Source: an uncultured Brachybacterium sp. (GTDB lineage Bacteria; Actinomycetota; Actinomycetes; Actinomycetales; Dermabacteraceae). From it: a DNA stretch of 64,000 bases. Made by a program: the position numbers and the translations under genes. The notes under the pieces were generated by a model. The model was not told the DNA's origin. It made no database searches and saw only the letters and a program-made list of their open reading frames with translations. How positions within the stretch are numbered: the stretch's first letter is position 1; each line of letters starts with the position of its first letter. The stretch is from assembly GCF_947500705.1 (NCBI RefSeq), contig NZ_CANMSY010000010.1:79675-143674 (forward strand). Direction: 5' to 3'. Shown piece by piece: positions 40,647-51,583 of this stretch.

Positions 40647-41984
40647 TCAGACGCGGCTGAAGGTGGAGCGCAGCTCGTAGTCGGTCACCTGCTCGCGGTA
40701 CCGCTGCCACTCCTGACGCTTGTCCCGCAGGAAGAACTCGAAAACCTGCTCGCCGAGGGTGCTGGCCATCAGCTCGGAGCTCTCGAAGGCCTCCAGGGCA
40801 CGGAAGAGGTCGGAGGGCAGGGGGTCGATGCCCATGGCCCGACGTTCCCGCTCGGAGAGATCCCAGACCGCGTCCTCCGCACCCTCGGGCAGCTCGTACT
40901 CGCCCTCGATGCCCGCCATGCCGGCGGCCAGCAGCACCGAGAAGGCCAGGTAGGGGTTGGCCGCGGAGTCCAGCCCCCGGAATTCGACGCGCGAGCTGGT
41001 GCCCTTGGTGGGCTTGTGGAAGGGCACCCGCACCAGGGCGGAACGGTTGTTGTGCCCCCAGCACACATAGCTCGGTGCCTCCTGCGCGCCCCACAGCCGC
41101 TTGTAGGAGTTCACCCACTGGTTGGTCACCGCGCTGTATTCGGGGGCATGGCGCAGAAGCCCGGCGATGAACTGGCGCCCGGTCCGTGAGAGCCCGTATT
41201 CGGCGCCCGGCTCGTGGAAGGCGTTCTTGCCGCCCTGGAAGAGGGAGAGGTGGGTGTGCATGCCGGAGCCGGGCTGGTCGATCATCGGCTTGGGCATGAA
41301 GGTGGCGACCTGCCCCATCGACAGCGCGACCTCCTTGACCACGGTGCGGAGGGTGACGATGTTGTCCGCCGTGGTCAGCGCGTCGGCGTAGCGCAGGTCG
41401 ATCTCGTTCTGGCCGGGCCCGTTCTCGTGGTGGGAGAACTCGACCTGGATGTTCATCGCCTCCAGGTGCTGGATCGCGGTGCGCCGGAAGTCCTGGCCCT
41501 GCCCGCGATGGACGTGGTCGAAGTAGCCCGCGTTGTCGATCGGGCGCAGCACCTCGCCCTGCGCGTAGGGCTCCTCGAAGAGGTAGAACTCGATCTCCGG
41601 GTGGGTGAAGAACTCCAGCCCCTTCTCCTCCGCGCGGCCCAGGGCCTGGCGCAGCACCCGCCGCGGATCCGAAGCGGCCGGTTCGCCGTCGGGGGTGAGC
41701 ACGTCGCACATCATGCGGCCCGTCGCGTTCGTCTCCCCCCGCCAGGACAGCAGCTCGAAGGTGCCGGGGTCGGGTCGCAGGAGCATGTCGGACTCGAAGC
41801 TGCGGGTCAGACCCTCGATGGTCGAGCCGTCGATCCCGATCCCCTCGGTGAACGCGGTCTCGAGATCCGAGGGGGAGATCGCGATGGACTTCAGCGTCCC
41901 CGCGATATCGCAGAACCACAGCCGGATGAAGCGCACGTCCTGATCGGAGACGGTGCGGATGACGTCATCGTGGAGATGTCCCAT
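40647..41984 (-). CDS. Second glutamine synthetase family protein (GlnA2-type)
   Basis: A 445-residue type I glutamine synthetase fold of the alpha length. Key elements: DGSTIEGLTRSFESD, HPEIEFYLFEE (metal Glu), GQVATFMPKPMIDQPGSGMHTH and NRSALVRVPF. The stretch that carries the adenylylation tyrosine in GlnA is replaced by AVWDLSERE (Trp374), so GlnE cannot modify it there. It could make glutamine or act on another amine, as shown for some Streptomyces GlnA-like proteins; the sequence does not decide. ATG at 41984; a longer frame reaches 42029. It is co-transcribed with glnE. Confidence 0.9.
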   Translation of the reverse strand: MGHLHDDVIRTVSDQDVRFIRLWFCDIAGTLKSIAISPSDLETAFTEGIGIDGSTIEGLTRSFESDMLLRPDPGTFELLSWRGETNATGRMMCDVLTPDGEPAASDPRRVLRQALGRAEEKGLEFFTHPEIEFYLFEEPYAQGEVLRPIDNAGYFDHVHRGQGQDFRRTAIQHLEAMNIQVEFSHHENGPGQNEIDLRYADALTTADNIVTLRTVVKEVALSMGQVATFMPKPMIDQPGSGMHTHLSLFQGGKNAFHEPGAEYGLSRTGRQFIAGLLRHAPEYSAVTNQWVNSYKRLWGAQEAPSYVCWGHNNRSALVRVPFHKPTKGTSSRVEFRGLDSAANPYLAFSVLLAAGMAGIEGEYELPEGAEDAVWDLSERERRAMGIDPLPSDLFRALEAFESSELMASTLGEQVFEFFLRDKRQEWQRYREQVTDYELRSTFSRV

Positions 41985-42026
41985 GTGACCAGTGTGCCTC
42001 AAGCCCCGGGACCGCCGGAGACGGAA

Positions 42027-42059
42027 CACCCCGGCATCCGAAGGCTGGATGCCGGGGTG
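42027..42059 (-). terminator. Terminator of the first lipoprotein gene
   Basis: A perfect 13-bp stem (CACCCCGGCATCC, 42027-42039, and complement, 42047-42059) with a 7-nt loop lies 21 nt past the stop of the leftward lipoprotein gene and before glnA2. On the minus strand TTCCGTCTCC follows. Confidence 0.75.
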
Positions 42060-42080
42060 CCGATCTCACGGACGGAGCAC

Positions 42081-42701
42081 TCAGCCTGCCTGCTGCTGCA
42101 TGGCAGCTGCCCCGTCGACGTACCACTGGCCGTCATCGGCCTTGAGCACGGAGAGCCCGGCATCCGTGCCCAACAGGGTGATCCCGGCAGTGCCGTCGCC
42201 GTTGTCGACCGCCTCGATCATCGAGCGTTCCATCATGTCGGCCGTCGCAGGATCGACCCCTGCCTCGCCCGCCGTCTCGGTGAAGCTCGTGACGCACTCG
42301 TCGCGATCCTTGCCCTCCAGCGGCTGGTCGGTCAGCGGGTTGGTGATGAGCGAGCATGCGGTCTCGCCGTCGGCACCGGCGGCAGCCTGCAGGAACTCGA
42401 AGAAGCGGTCGCCCGCGGCGGTGAGGTCCTCCTCGGAGAGCGGCTCGCCGGCGGCGGCGTCGCCCTCGCTCGCGGCGGCGTCGCCCTCACCCTCGTCGGT
42501 GCTCGCCTCGCCGCCGTCCTCCTCGACGGGGTCGGCCTCGTCGGCCGGCTCGCCCGCGTCCTCTGCGGGCTTCTCCTCCGACACGGCGGGGTCCGTGGTC
42601 TCGGTCTCCCCGCCTCCACAGGCGGCGGCCCCGGCGATGATGGCAAGGGCCCCCAGCCCTGCGGCGGTCCCACGAACTGTCCTGCGCATGATCGACGTCA
42701 T
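42081..42701 (-). CDS. Predicted lipoprotein, paralogue of its neighbour
   Basis: A 206-residue exported lipoprotein of unknown function. The signal peptide (RRTVRG, then GLGALAIIAGAAAC) ends at a lipobox with Cys28. A 65-residue acidic linker rich in Glu, Asp, Ala follows (EEKPAEDAGEPADEADPVEE, in part), then a domain of about 110 residues with two Cys (ETACSLI and RDECVTSF) likely forming a disulfide, and the closing IEAVDNGDGTAGITLLG...DGQWYVDG. Its domain matches the next lipoprotein (VEAVDNGDGTVSLSLLG). ATG 42701 follows GGGAGGA; two GTG/ATG alternatives exist nearby. Confidence 0.85.
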   Translation of the reverse strand: MTSIMRRTVRGTAAGLGALAIIAGAAACGGGETETTDPAVSEEKPAEDAGEPADEADPVEEDGGEASTDEGEGDAAASEGDAAAGEPLSEEDLTAAGDRFFEFLQAAAGADGETACSLITNPLTDQPLEGKDRDECVTSFTETAGEAGVDPATADMMERSMIEAVDNGDGTAGITLLGTDAGLSVLKADDGQWYVDGAAAMQQQAG

Positions 42702-42824
42702 GATGCTGTCCTCCCTCTGGATGCCGACGCGGATGCCGACGACGCTCAGCGTGGCACAGCAGCCGCTGCGCTGTCGCTGGGGAGAACTCCCCATTGCGCA
42801 CCCTCACGAGGCGTCGCGACGGGC

Positions 42825-43385
42825 TCAGAAGGGGATCGAGAAATACCATTCCTGGTCGTCACCCTGCACCATCGGGATGTCCAGCGGCTCCCCGAGCAGG
42901 CTCAGCGAGACGGTGCCGTCACCGTTGTCGACAGCCTCGACCATCGAGGTGTCGATCACGTCGAACCGGCCCGGCACCAGCAGCTCCGAGTAGGAGGCGA
43001 GCGCGGGTTCCACCCCGTCGGCGCATTCCTGGAGCCGCTCGCCCTCGGGAGCGGCGCGGGTGGTGGGGTCCAGCACGAGGGCGCACGCCGCGTCCCAGTC
43101 ATGGTCGTCCAGCAGCTGCAGACCCTCGACGAAGCGCTGGGAGGCGGCCTCGAGCTGCTCGTCGCTGAAGGGACTGCCGGCGGCTTCCCCGCCGCCGTCG
43201 CTCGGCGCGGGGGTGCTCTCCTCCGCGGTCCCGGGGCCCGGCGCGTCCTGCGGCGAGGTGCTGGTCTGCGGCGACGGGGAGGGTTCTGGATCCCCGCCGG
43301 TGCAGGCCGAGGCGCTCAGCGCGAGCGCGAGCAGCCCGGCGCCTGCAGCGATGCGGCGGCCGATGCCGTGCGTCCTCGTTCTCAC
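42825..43385 (-). CDS. Predicted lipoprotein, paralogue of its neighbour
   Basis: A 186-residue lipoprotein. Signal peptide GRRIAAGAGLLALALSASAC with lipobox Cys28, a Pro/Ser/Thr-rich linker (about 29-75), then the shared domain: SDEQLEAASQRFVEGLQLLD, WDAACALVL with Cys, RLQECADG with Cys, and MVEAVDNGDGTVSLSLLG...QEWYFSIPF. The last stretch strongly parallels the downstream lipoprotein. The fold may be NTF2-like, as in many small secreted actinobacterial proteins with such a QWY ending, but this is a guess. GTG 43385 follows an AGGAGGAG site. The two genes are 123 nt apart on the same strand, a tandem duplication. Confidence 0.85.
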   Translation of the reverse strand: MRTRTHGIGRRIAAGAGLLALALSASACTGGDPEPSPSPQTSTSPQDAPGPGTAEESTPAPSDGGGEAAGSPFSDEQLEAASQRFVEGLQLLDDHDWDAACALVLDPTTRAAPEGERLQECADGVEPALASYSELLVPGRFDVIDTSMVEAVDNGDGTVSLSLLGEPLDIPMVQGDDQEWYFSIPF

Positions 43386-43559
43386 GTCGCCTTCTCCTCC
43401 TGGCCGACCGATGCGTGGGTCGGCACCAGGGTGACACATTCCAGGGCAGGCGAGGTGAAGAGGCCGAAGGTCGTCGACCCGGCGCACGCGATGAGGCCGG
43501 TTCCGACGGCGATAGGCTGGAGCGCAGTTCCCCACCCGTTCACTGCCCAGGAGCGCCTT

Positions 43560-44393
43560 GTGAGCACTGAGTCCCCCGCCGCCCCCGGCCCCGCCTCTCC
43601 GGCGAAGATCCGCCTGCGTCATCTGCAGCTGGCCAAGTCGCAGGGGCAGCCGTTCGCGATGCTCACCGCCTACGACCAGTTCGCCGCGCAGATCTTCGAG
43701 GCGGCGGGCATCGAGGTGCTGCTGATCGGGGACTCCGTGGGCAGCACCGTGCTGGGCCACTCCTCCACCACCGCGACCACCCATCAGGACATGCTCACCT
43801 TCACCGGTGCGGTGGCCCGCAGCGTGCACCGCCCGCTGGTGATGGCGGACCTCGCCTTCGGGACCTATGAGAGCGGGCCGACGGATGCGCTGCGCCATGG
43901 CGTCGAGCTGATCCGCGCGGGTGCCGAGGTGGTCAAGCTCGAAGGTGGGGTGGAGGTCACCGCGCAGGTCCGGGCGCTGGTCGATGCCGGAATACCGGTG
44001 TGCGGTCATCTGGGCTTCACCCCGCAGTCGGTGAACTCGCTCTCAGGCCACCGGGTCCAGGGCCGTGACGAGGCCGGCGCCGAGAAGCTCCTCTCCGACG
44101 CCCTCGCGCTCGAGGAGGCGGGCGCCTCCGCGATCGTGCTCGAGCTGGTCCCCGCCGCGGTCGCCGCGCGCGTGACCGACGCGGTCTCCGTGCCCATCAT
44201 CGGGATCGGCGCCGGGCCGGACTGCGATGGCCAGGTGCTGGTCTGGCAGGACATGGCCGGGCTCTCCGGCTTCCAGGGGAAGTTCGTGAAGGCGTTCGCG
44301 GATCTGCGCGGAGACCTCCAGCAGGCTGCGGAGCAGTACCGCACCGAGGTGCGAGAGCGCAGCTATCCGGGAGCCGAGCACTCCTTCGAGTGA
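43560..44393 (+). CDS. panB: 3-methyl-2-oxobutanoate hydroxymethyltransferase
   Basis: A 277-residue TIM-barrel enzyme adding a hydroxymethyl group from methylene-tetrahydrofolate to 2-oxoisovalerate, the first step of pantothenate synthesis. Motifs: MLTAYDQFAAQIFEAAGIEVLLIGDSVG with Asp metal ligand (split as MLTAYDQFAAQ and VLLIGDSVG), VKLEGG, CGHLGFTPQS, and IGIGAGPDCDGQVLVWQDM. The GTG at 43560 follows CAGGAGCG. A far longer frame begins at 41214 but is antisense to other genes. No other pan gene is adjacent. It diverges from the lipoproteins across 174 nt that holds TAGGCT at 43514-43519 as a possible -10 box. Confidence 0.95.
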   Translation: MSTESPAAPGPASPAKIRLRHLQLAKSQGQPFAMLTAYDQFAAQIFEAAGIEVLLIGDSVGSTVLGHSSTTATTHQDMLTFTGAVARSVHRPLVMADLAFGTYESGPTDALRHGVELIRAGAEVVKLEGGVEVTAQVRALVDAGIPVCGHLGFTPQSVNSLSGHRVQGRDEAGAEKLLSDALALEEAGASAIVLELVPAAVAARVTDAVSVPIIGIGAGPDCDGQVLVWQDMAGLSGFQGKFVKAFADLRGDLQQAAEQYRTEVRERSYPGAEHSFE

Positions 44394-44403
44394 GCCGGAA
44401 GGC

Positions 44404-44622
44404 TCAGCGCGCGCCGTCGGGCGTCGCCGGCGGAGTGCCGTAGTCCTCCCAGTCCTCGTCGGCCTCCTCCCATTTCTCATTGCGAGCGGCGGCGGTCTGC
44501 AGCGCCTGCTCGGCCTCCCGCCGGGTCGGGTACGGTCCCATCAGCTCCGAGCCGGGGGACTGCCGTCCCTCCTCCACGCTGCCGGTGCTGAGGTTGTAGT
44601 AGAACTGCGCGCCTTCGCTCAT
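44404..44622 (-). CDS. SPOR-like small protein next to map
   Basis: A 72-residue protein reading [20 protein letters not shown] at the N-terminus, followed by a [20 protein letters not shown] helix and an acidic Trp-rich tail ([12 protein letters not shown]). The start resembles the small actinobacterial proteins annotated as SPOR domain-containing, found beside methionine aminopeptidase. It lacks a membrane anchor, so any peptidoglycan role is unclear; the function is unknown. The gene converges on panB (stop codons 10 nt apart) and diverges from map (ATG at 44660, 37 nt between starts). Confidence 0.8.
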   Translation of the reverse strand: MSEGAQFYYNLSTGSVEEGRQSPGSELMGPYPTRREAEQALQTAAARNEKWEEADEDWEDYGTPPATPDGAR

Positions 44623-44659
44623 GTCTGGCTCCTTCGAAGTCGATGAGAGACTGGTGGGC

Positions 44660-45547
44660 ATGACTGTAGAGCAGGAATGGACCCGTCCAGAAGGCCGTGC
44701 GCTGCTGGTGCCCGGCACCCTCGGCCCCCGTCGCAGCGTCCCGGCGCGCATCGAGCGCCCCGAGTACGTCGGCAAGGACGAGGCGGTCTCGGACAGCGGT
44801 CCCCGCGTGCAGACCCCTGAGGTGATCGAGCGGGTGCGCGAGGCCTCGCGCATCGCCGCCCTGGCCCTGCAGGCCGCCGGCGAGGCGGCCCAGCCGGGGG
44901 TGACCACGGACCGGATCGACGAGGTCGTCCACCAGGTGCTGATCGAGAACGGCGCCTATCCCTCGACGCTCGGTTACCTGGGCTTCGAGAAGTCCTGCTG
45001 CACGAGCCTGAACGAGGTCATCTGCCACGGCATCCCGGACTCGACCGTGATGGAGTCCGGGGACATCCTCAACGTGGACGTCACCGCCTTCATCCACGGT
45101 GTGCACGGGGACTGCAACGCCACCTTCGCGGTGGGCGAGATCCATCCCCGCGCGCAGGATCTGGTCACCGTCGCGCACGAGACGATGATGCGCGGGATCA
45201 AGGTCGCCAAGCCCGGTCGTGAGGTGAACGTGATCGGCCGCGTGATCGAGAAGTTCGTGGCCCGCCACGGCTACGAGTCGGTGCAGGACTACACCGGCCA
45301 CGGCGTCGCCGAGGGCTTCCACAACGGCCTGATCATCCCGCACTACGACTCCGCCCCGATGTTCGACGACGTCATCGAAGAGGGCATGACCTTCACGATC
45401 GAGCCGATGGTGACGATCGGTTCCCAGGCGTGGGAGCAGTGGGACGACGGCTGGACCGTGGTGACCAGGGACCGTTCCTTCACCGCGCAGTTCGAGCACA
45501 CGATGGTCATCACCGCCGACGGCCCCGAGCTGCTGACCGTCGTCTGA
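44660..45547 (+). CDS. map: Methionine aminopeptidase, type I
   Basis: A 295-residue metallo-exopeptidase removing the initiator Met from new proteins. The N-terminal ~45 residues form the SH3-binding-like extension seen in actinobacterial MAP type Ic. The five metal ligands sit in [33 protein letters not shown] and FEHTM; substrate-binding CHGIPD is present. ATG at 44660; an upstream in-frame GTG at 44621 is weaker. It works after peptide deformylase (def at 59.2 kb). Divergent from the small SPOR-like gene. Confidence 0.95.
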   Translation: MTVEQEWTRPEGRALLVPGTLGPRRSVPARIERPEYVGKDEAVSDSGPRVQTPEVIERVREASRIAALALQAAGEAAQPGVTTDRIDEVVHQVLIENGAYPSTLGYLGFEKSCCTSLNEVICHGIPDSTVMESGDILNVDVTAFIHGVHGDCNATFAVGEIHPRAQDLVTVAHETMMRGIKVAKPGREVNVIGRVIEKFVARHGYESVQDYTGHGVAEGFHNGLIIPHYDSAPMFDDVIEEGMTFTIEPMVTIGSQAWEQWDDGWTVVTRDRSFTAQFEHTMVITADGPELLTVV

Positions 45548-45674
45548 GTCATCACGGACCGCGCGCCGCCGAGACCCTCACGCCAGGTATTCTGGGCGGC
45601 TGTGAGCACCGCCACGTCCGGTGCACTGATCAGCGGGGCTCGGACCTGCCCCGCTACGGCAACCAGGAGACACG

Positions 45675-46550
45675 ATGAGCAAGAAGGCTTTCGGGATCGA
45701 CATCGGCGGCAGCGGCATCAAGGGGGCCCCGGTGGATCTGGCCACCGGTGAGCTCCTCGCGGAGCGGGTGCGGATCGCGACCCCGCAGCCCTCGACGCCC
45801 GATGCCGTCGCGGACGCGGTCGCGGAGCTGATCGCCTCCTTCGACATCGACGACGACATGCCGGTGGGCGTCACCTTCCCCGCCGTGATCCAGGCCGGGG
45901 TGGCCCAGACCGCAGCGAACGTGGACAAGGCCTGGATCGGGACCGACGTGGATGCGCTGCTGACCGAGCGCACCGGCCACGATGTGTTCGTGGTCAACGA
46001 CGCGGACGCCGCCGGCATCGCCGAGATGACGTTCGGCGCGGGCCAGGACACCTCGGGGGTGGTCCTGGTGATCACGCTCGGCACCGGCGTGGGCAGCGCG
46101 ACCTTCGTGGAGGGGACCCTGGTGCCCAATACCGAGCTCGGTCACCTGCTGCTGCACGGGGACTCCGCCGAGAAGTACATGGCCAGCTCCATCCGCGAGA
46201 AGGAGGAGCTGGACTGGGAGACCTGGGCGGGACGCCTCCAGGAGTACTTCTCGCATGTCGAGTTCCTCTTCAGTCCCACCCGGATCATCGTCGGCGGCGG
46301 CGTGTCCAAGAAGCATCAGAAGTTCCTGCCGCTGCTGGAGCTGAGGACCGAGATCGTGCCGGCGGAGCTGCGCAACGAGGCCGGGATCGTCGGCGCTGCA
46401 GCCCTCGCCCGCCGCGAGCAGAAGTCGCTGCTGAAGGCGGCGAAGAAGTCCGACGGAAAGTCGGACGAGAAGTCCGCGAAGAAGGCTGCCGACAAGGCGG
46501 AGAAGAAGGCTGCGAAGAAGGAGAAGGTCAAGCGCGAGGCGGCGAAGTAG
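45675..46550 (+). CDS. ppgK: Polyphosphate--glucose phosphotransferase (ROK family), with Lys-rich tail
   Basis: A 291-residue glucokinase using polyphosphate or ATP, feeding glycolysis. The kinase domain carries [16 protein letters not shown], the phosphate-binding LGTGVGS, the catalytic Asp in VVNDADAAG and the PpgK-type [15 protein letters not shown] segment. From about residue 249 a tail of about 43 residues is almost only Lys, Ala, Ser, Glu and Asp (units such as [15 protein letters not shown]). The family's usual length is about 250 residues, so this is an added tail. ATG at 45675 with AGGAGA upstream; a leader hairpin (AGCGGGGC/GCCCCGCT, 45632-45655) precedes it. Confidence 0.92.
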   Translation: MSKKAFGIDIGGSGIKGAPVDLATGELLAERVRIATPQPSTPDAVADAVAELIASFDIDDDMPVGVTFPAVIQAGVAQTAANVDKAWIGTDVDALLTERTGHDVFVVNDADAAGIAEMTFGAGQDTSGVVLVITLGTGVGSATFVEGTLVPNTELGHLLLHGDSAEKYMASSIREKEELDWETWAGRLQEYFSHVEFLFSPTRIIVGGGVSKKHQKFLPLLELRTEIVPAELRNEAGIVGAAALARREQKSLLKAAKKSDGKSDEKSAKKAADKAEKKAAKKEKVKREAAK

Positions 46551-46619
46551 GCCGCGCCTCTCGCCTGCGTGAGGCTCGCGCCGCGTCCCGTCGGGGTCGC
46601 GGCGCGAGGCCCCGAAGGG

Positions 46620-46986
46620 CGGACCAGCCGGCCTATAAGCCGGGTTCTGTAATCGGCAGCCATCCCTCTACGATCGCCGTTGCCGACGACCTCCAGCGGT
46701 CTACCCAGGGACTCGGGCCGGCGCCCTCGAACATCCCCTGTCTGACCTTGCTCCCGGTGGGGTTTACCGTGCCGACCTCGTCACCGAGGCCGCGGTGGTC
46801 TCTTACACCACCCTTTCACCCTTACCGCCGCTCCCCGAGGGGTGCGGTGGCGGTCTGCTCTCTGTGGCACTGTCCCGCGGATCACTCCGGGTGGGCGTTA
46901 CCCACCACCGTGCCGGATGGAGCCCGGACTTTCCTCGGCCCCGAGGCCGGAGCCCCGAGGACGCGGCTGCCCGGCCGACTGGTCCA
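46620..46986 (-). ncRNA. rnpB: RNase P RNA (class A)
   Basis: The catalytic RNA that trims tRNA 5' ends. On the minus strand the ends pair through GGACCAGTCGGCC (near 46985) and GGCCGGCTGGTCC (near 46621). The conserved P4 signature GAGGAAAGTCCGGGCTCC (complement about 46920-46937) and ACAGAACCCGGCTTATAGGCC near the 3' end (complement of 46630-46650) are present, along with the CCCACCCGGAGTGATCC-type internal loop. Ends are estimated from pairing and may be off by several bases. It lies behind ppgK and is convergent to it. Confidence 0.93.
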
Positions 46987-46992
46987 GCTCTC

Positions 46993-47020
46993 AGCATACC
47001 GGGCAGCGCATGCCGGTCAG
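46993..47020 (-). promoter_or_regulatory. Promoter of rnpB
   Basis: On the minus strand a -35-like CTGACC (complement of 47015-47020) and -10 TATGCT (complement of 46993-46998) are 16 nt apart; the expected start falls about 46986, at the predicted RNA 5' end. Confidence 0.6.
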
Positions 47021-47160
47021 GCCCAGCCCTTCGTGCCCGAGACCTCGCTCCTGCTCGTCAGCTCTCTGCGTGCGACGGCCGGAGCGCCTCGATCCAGCAT
47101 CTCGGCCCTGGTCGCTGCGCCACGTGCTGAACATCTCCCGGCCGCTGACCTGCCCATGCC

Positions 47161-47964
47161 ATGGCGGCGGCACAGAATGGTCAGGTGCTGATCCTGCTGC
47201 CGCCCTCGGAGACCAAGACCCGTCCCGCCGCGGACGGCGCCGACCCCCTGGACCTCGAGGCACTCGGCCTGCCGCAGCTGACCGCGGCGCGCGGCACCGT
47301 CCTGCGGGCCGCTCAGCGCACCGCCGTCGCGACCGACGGCGCCACGAAGCTCGGTGTGCCCGCCTCGTCGCCCGAACTCCTGGACCGCATGGCGCAGATC
47401 GAGTCCGAGCCGACCGCCGGTGCCCTGTCCGTCTACTCGGGTGTGCTGTTCGACCAGCTCCGGGAGGACCTCTCCCCCGTCGAAGATCGGCGGGTGCTGG
47501 TCCAGAGCGCCCTGTTCGGGCTCGTCGATGCCGGCACCGACCGGATCCCCGCCTATCGTCTCTCCGCCGGCTCGACCCTCTCGCGCCTCGGCAAGGCCGG
47601 TTCCTGGTGGGCACCACGGCTGAAGCCCCTCGTCCATGACCTGCGCAGCGAGCAGGCGGCGAGCGACTCCCCCCTGGTCATCGACTGCCGCTCCGGCTCG
47701 TACCGCTCGATGATGGCGATGCGCAGCGGCGAGGGAGTGCGCGTGCTCGAGGTGTCTCCGGTCCAGGAGCGCGCCGGGGTGCGGAAGGTGATCTCCCACG
47801 ACGCCAAGCGGTATCGCGGGCTGGTGACCGGGGCGCTGCTGGAGGCGGAACGGACACCGACCACGGCCGACGAGGTGGTCGATGTCGTCCGCAGCGTGTT
47901 CAGCACGCACCTGCAGGTCGAGCTCGACGGCGACCGGCTGGTCGTCGTGGACCGCGTGGGCTGA
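47161..47964 (+). CDS. yaaA: YaaA family protein (DUF328, peroxide stress)
   Basis: A 267-residue protein of the YaaA family. It begins with the hallmark VLILLPPSETKTRP and shows LSVYSGVLFDQL, the ALFGLVDAGTDRIPAYRL segment and ISHDAKRYRGLVTGALLE near the end. In E. coli YaaA limits intracellular iron during peroxide stress and its fold binds DNA; the actinobacterial homologues are not characterised. ATG 47161 has no clear ribosome site; a GTG eight codons on (47185) is the alternative. It is convergent with the Nif3-like gene. Confidence 0.88.
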   Translation: MAAAQNGQVLILLPPSETKTRPAADGADPLDLEALGLPQLTAARGTVLRAAQRTAVATDGATKLGVPASSPELLDRMAQIESEPTAGALSVYSGVLFDQLREDLSPVEDRRVLVQSALFGLVDAGTDRIPAYRLSAGSTLSRLGKAGSWWAPRLKPLVHDLRSEQAASDSPLVIDCRSGSYRSMMAMRSGEGVRVLEVSPVQERAGVRKVISHDAKRYRGLVTGALLEAERTPTTADEVVDVVRSVFSTHLQVELDGDRLVVVDRVG

Positions 47965-47972
47965 GAGCGACG

Positions 47973-48853
47973 TCAGCTGGCGCGGCCGCCCCAGGGGTCG
48001 GTGGTGTGCTCGCTGAGGAGCACCTCGAGACCGGGCAGCGCGGTCTCGAGCAGCTCCTTCGCCAGCGGCAGCCAGAGCGCCTCGCTCGCGGCATGGGGCA
48101 CGTCGATCAGCGCCGGCACCGCTGCGGGATCAGCGGCGGATTCGAGATGCTCGAGTGCCGGATGGTGACGCAGGTCCGAGGTGATGTACACATCGACCTC
48201 GGCGCCGGCGGCGGCCTCGAGGAAGGAGTCCCCGGCGCCCGGGCAGACGGCGACGCGGCGCACCGGCCGGTCGGCGTGGCCGGTGTGGAGGATCCCGCGG
48301 GCGGTGGCCGGGACGATGCCTGCGATCGCGGAGCTCAGCTCCCCCACCGTCGTGGCCGCGGGGAGAGTTCCCACCGCACCGAGTCCGAAGCGGTGGGAGC
48401 CGTGCGCCGCGTCAGCAGGCACCTCCCCCGGGATCAGCGCGGCGGCGTCCTGCAGGCCGAGCTGCGAGATCCAGGCGCCGACGGTGCCGCGGGTGGAGCG
48501 GTCCACGTTCGTATGCCCGCACCACAGGGCGGTGCCGTGGCGCAGCAGGTGGGTGACCACGGCGCCCTTGCCGTCGTCGGCCGGGAGGAAGCTGGCTCCG
48601 CGAAGCAGCAGCGGGTGGTGGGTGACCAGGAGCTCTGCGCCGTGGTCCACCGCCTCGCGAGCGACCGACACCGTCGGATCCACTGCCAGCAGCACGCGCC
48701 GCACCGCGGCGCCCCGCTCTCCCAGCACCAGGCCCACCCGGTCCCAGGGCTCCGCCCAGGAGCGGGGGTAGGCGGCCTCGAGGGCGCCGATCACGGCGCT
48801 GACGGTCGAGGCGGCGGCGTGGGTGCCGGATCCGGGCGTGCTCTGCACAGCGC

Positions 48854-48857
<4 letters not shown>
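47973..48857 (-). CDS. Nif3-like dinuclear metal centre protein
   Basis: A 294-residue member of the Nif3/DUF34 family, hexameric proteins binding two metals. Metal ligands lie in LLVTHHPLLLRG and CGHTNVDRS, and a later HHPALEHLESA; the start runs ALEAAYPRSWAEPWDRVGL. GTP cyclohydrolase I type 2 is one annotation used for this family, but its true role is unclear. Its ATG overlaps the sufU stop (ATGA, 48854-48857), so it is the third gene of sufS-sufU-Nif3. Confidence 0.9.
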
Positions 48858-50990
<2,133 letters not shown>

Positions 50991-51011
50991 GAGCTGCGGG
51001 GAAGGTTCCGG

Positions 51012-51085
51012 TGGGTCGTGAGGGGCTCGAACCCCCGACCTCCTGGGTGTAAACCAGGCGCTCTGACCAACTGAGCTAACGACCC
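51012..51085 (-). tRNA. tRNA-Val (anticodon TAC)
   Basis: A 74-nt tRNA with acceptor GGGTCGT / ACGACCC, D arm TAGCTCAGTTGGTCAGAGC, anticodon stem CCTGG/CCAGG around the loop TTTACAC (anticodon TAC), and T arm GGGGG-TTCGAGC-CCCTC. Discriminator A; CCA not encoded. Confidence 0.95.
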
Positions 51086-51163
51086 GGGCGGGGGCGAACC
51101 CCCATGACACCCGACTCATCGGGCGTCGTGACGCTCCTCACCGGGAGCGCCCCGCGGCACAGC

Positions 51164-51583
51164 TCAGCTGGTGCGGCTGGCCAGGCGGGTGCCGGTCCAG
51201 TCCGGCGCGAGGCTCACCGAGGTCATCACCCGCAGCCCGGCGATGCTCGCACTCTCCTGGATGTCCCCCGGCATCACGTGACCGGGCCGGCCAGCCTTGG
51301 GAACCAGCATCCATACCGGCGCGCCGGGCTCGATGTTCCGCAGGGTGTCGACCATGGCGTCGGTGAGGTCACCGTCGCCATCGCGCCACCACAGCACCAC
51401 GGCGTCGACGATCTCCTGGGTGTCCTCGTCCTCGAGCTCGTCGCCGATGAGGTCCTCGATCGCGTCGCGCAGGTCGAGATCGACGTCATCGTCGTAGCCG
51501 ATCTCCTGCACGATCTGGCCAGTGGTGAAGCTCAGCACCTCGGCGAGGGAGCTGGACGAAGTGGCGTCTGCCGACGGTGACAA
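51164..51583 (-). CDS. DUF3052 family protein
   Basis: A 139-residue acidic protein of an actinobacterial family of unknown function, usually found beside aceE. The segments VQEIGYDDDVDLDLRDAIEDL, VVLWWRDGDGDLTDAMVDTL and PVWMLVPKAGRPGHVMPGDI (in parts) match what I recall of the family. The start is a TTG at 51583, preceded by AAGGAG with 7-nt spacing; GTG/ATG starts nearby would cut the N-terminus. It is divergent from aceE across 307 bp that hold repeated motifs. Confidence 0.87.
   Translation of the reverse strand: MSPSADATSSSSLAEVLSFTTGQIVQEIGYDDDVDLDLRDAIEDLIGDELEDEDTQEIVDAVVLWWRDGDGDLTDAMVDTLRNIEPGAPVWMLVPKAGRPGHVMPGDIQESASIAGLRVMTSVSLAPDWTGTRLASRTS

Noticed and set aside
41214-43559. 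Long plus-strand extension upstream of panB
   Set aside because: Antisense to glnA2 and both lipoproteins; panB has its own ribosome site and GTG.
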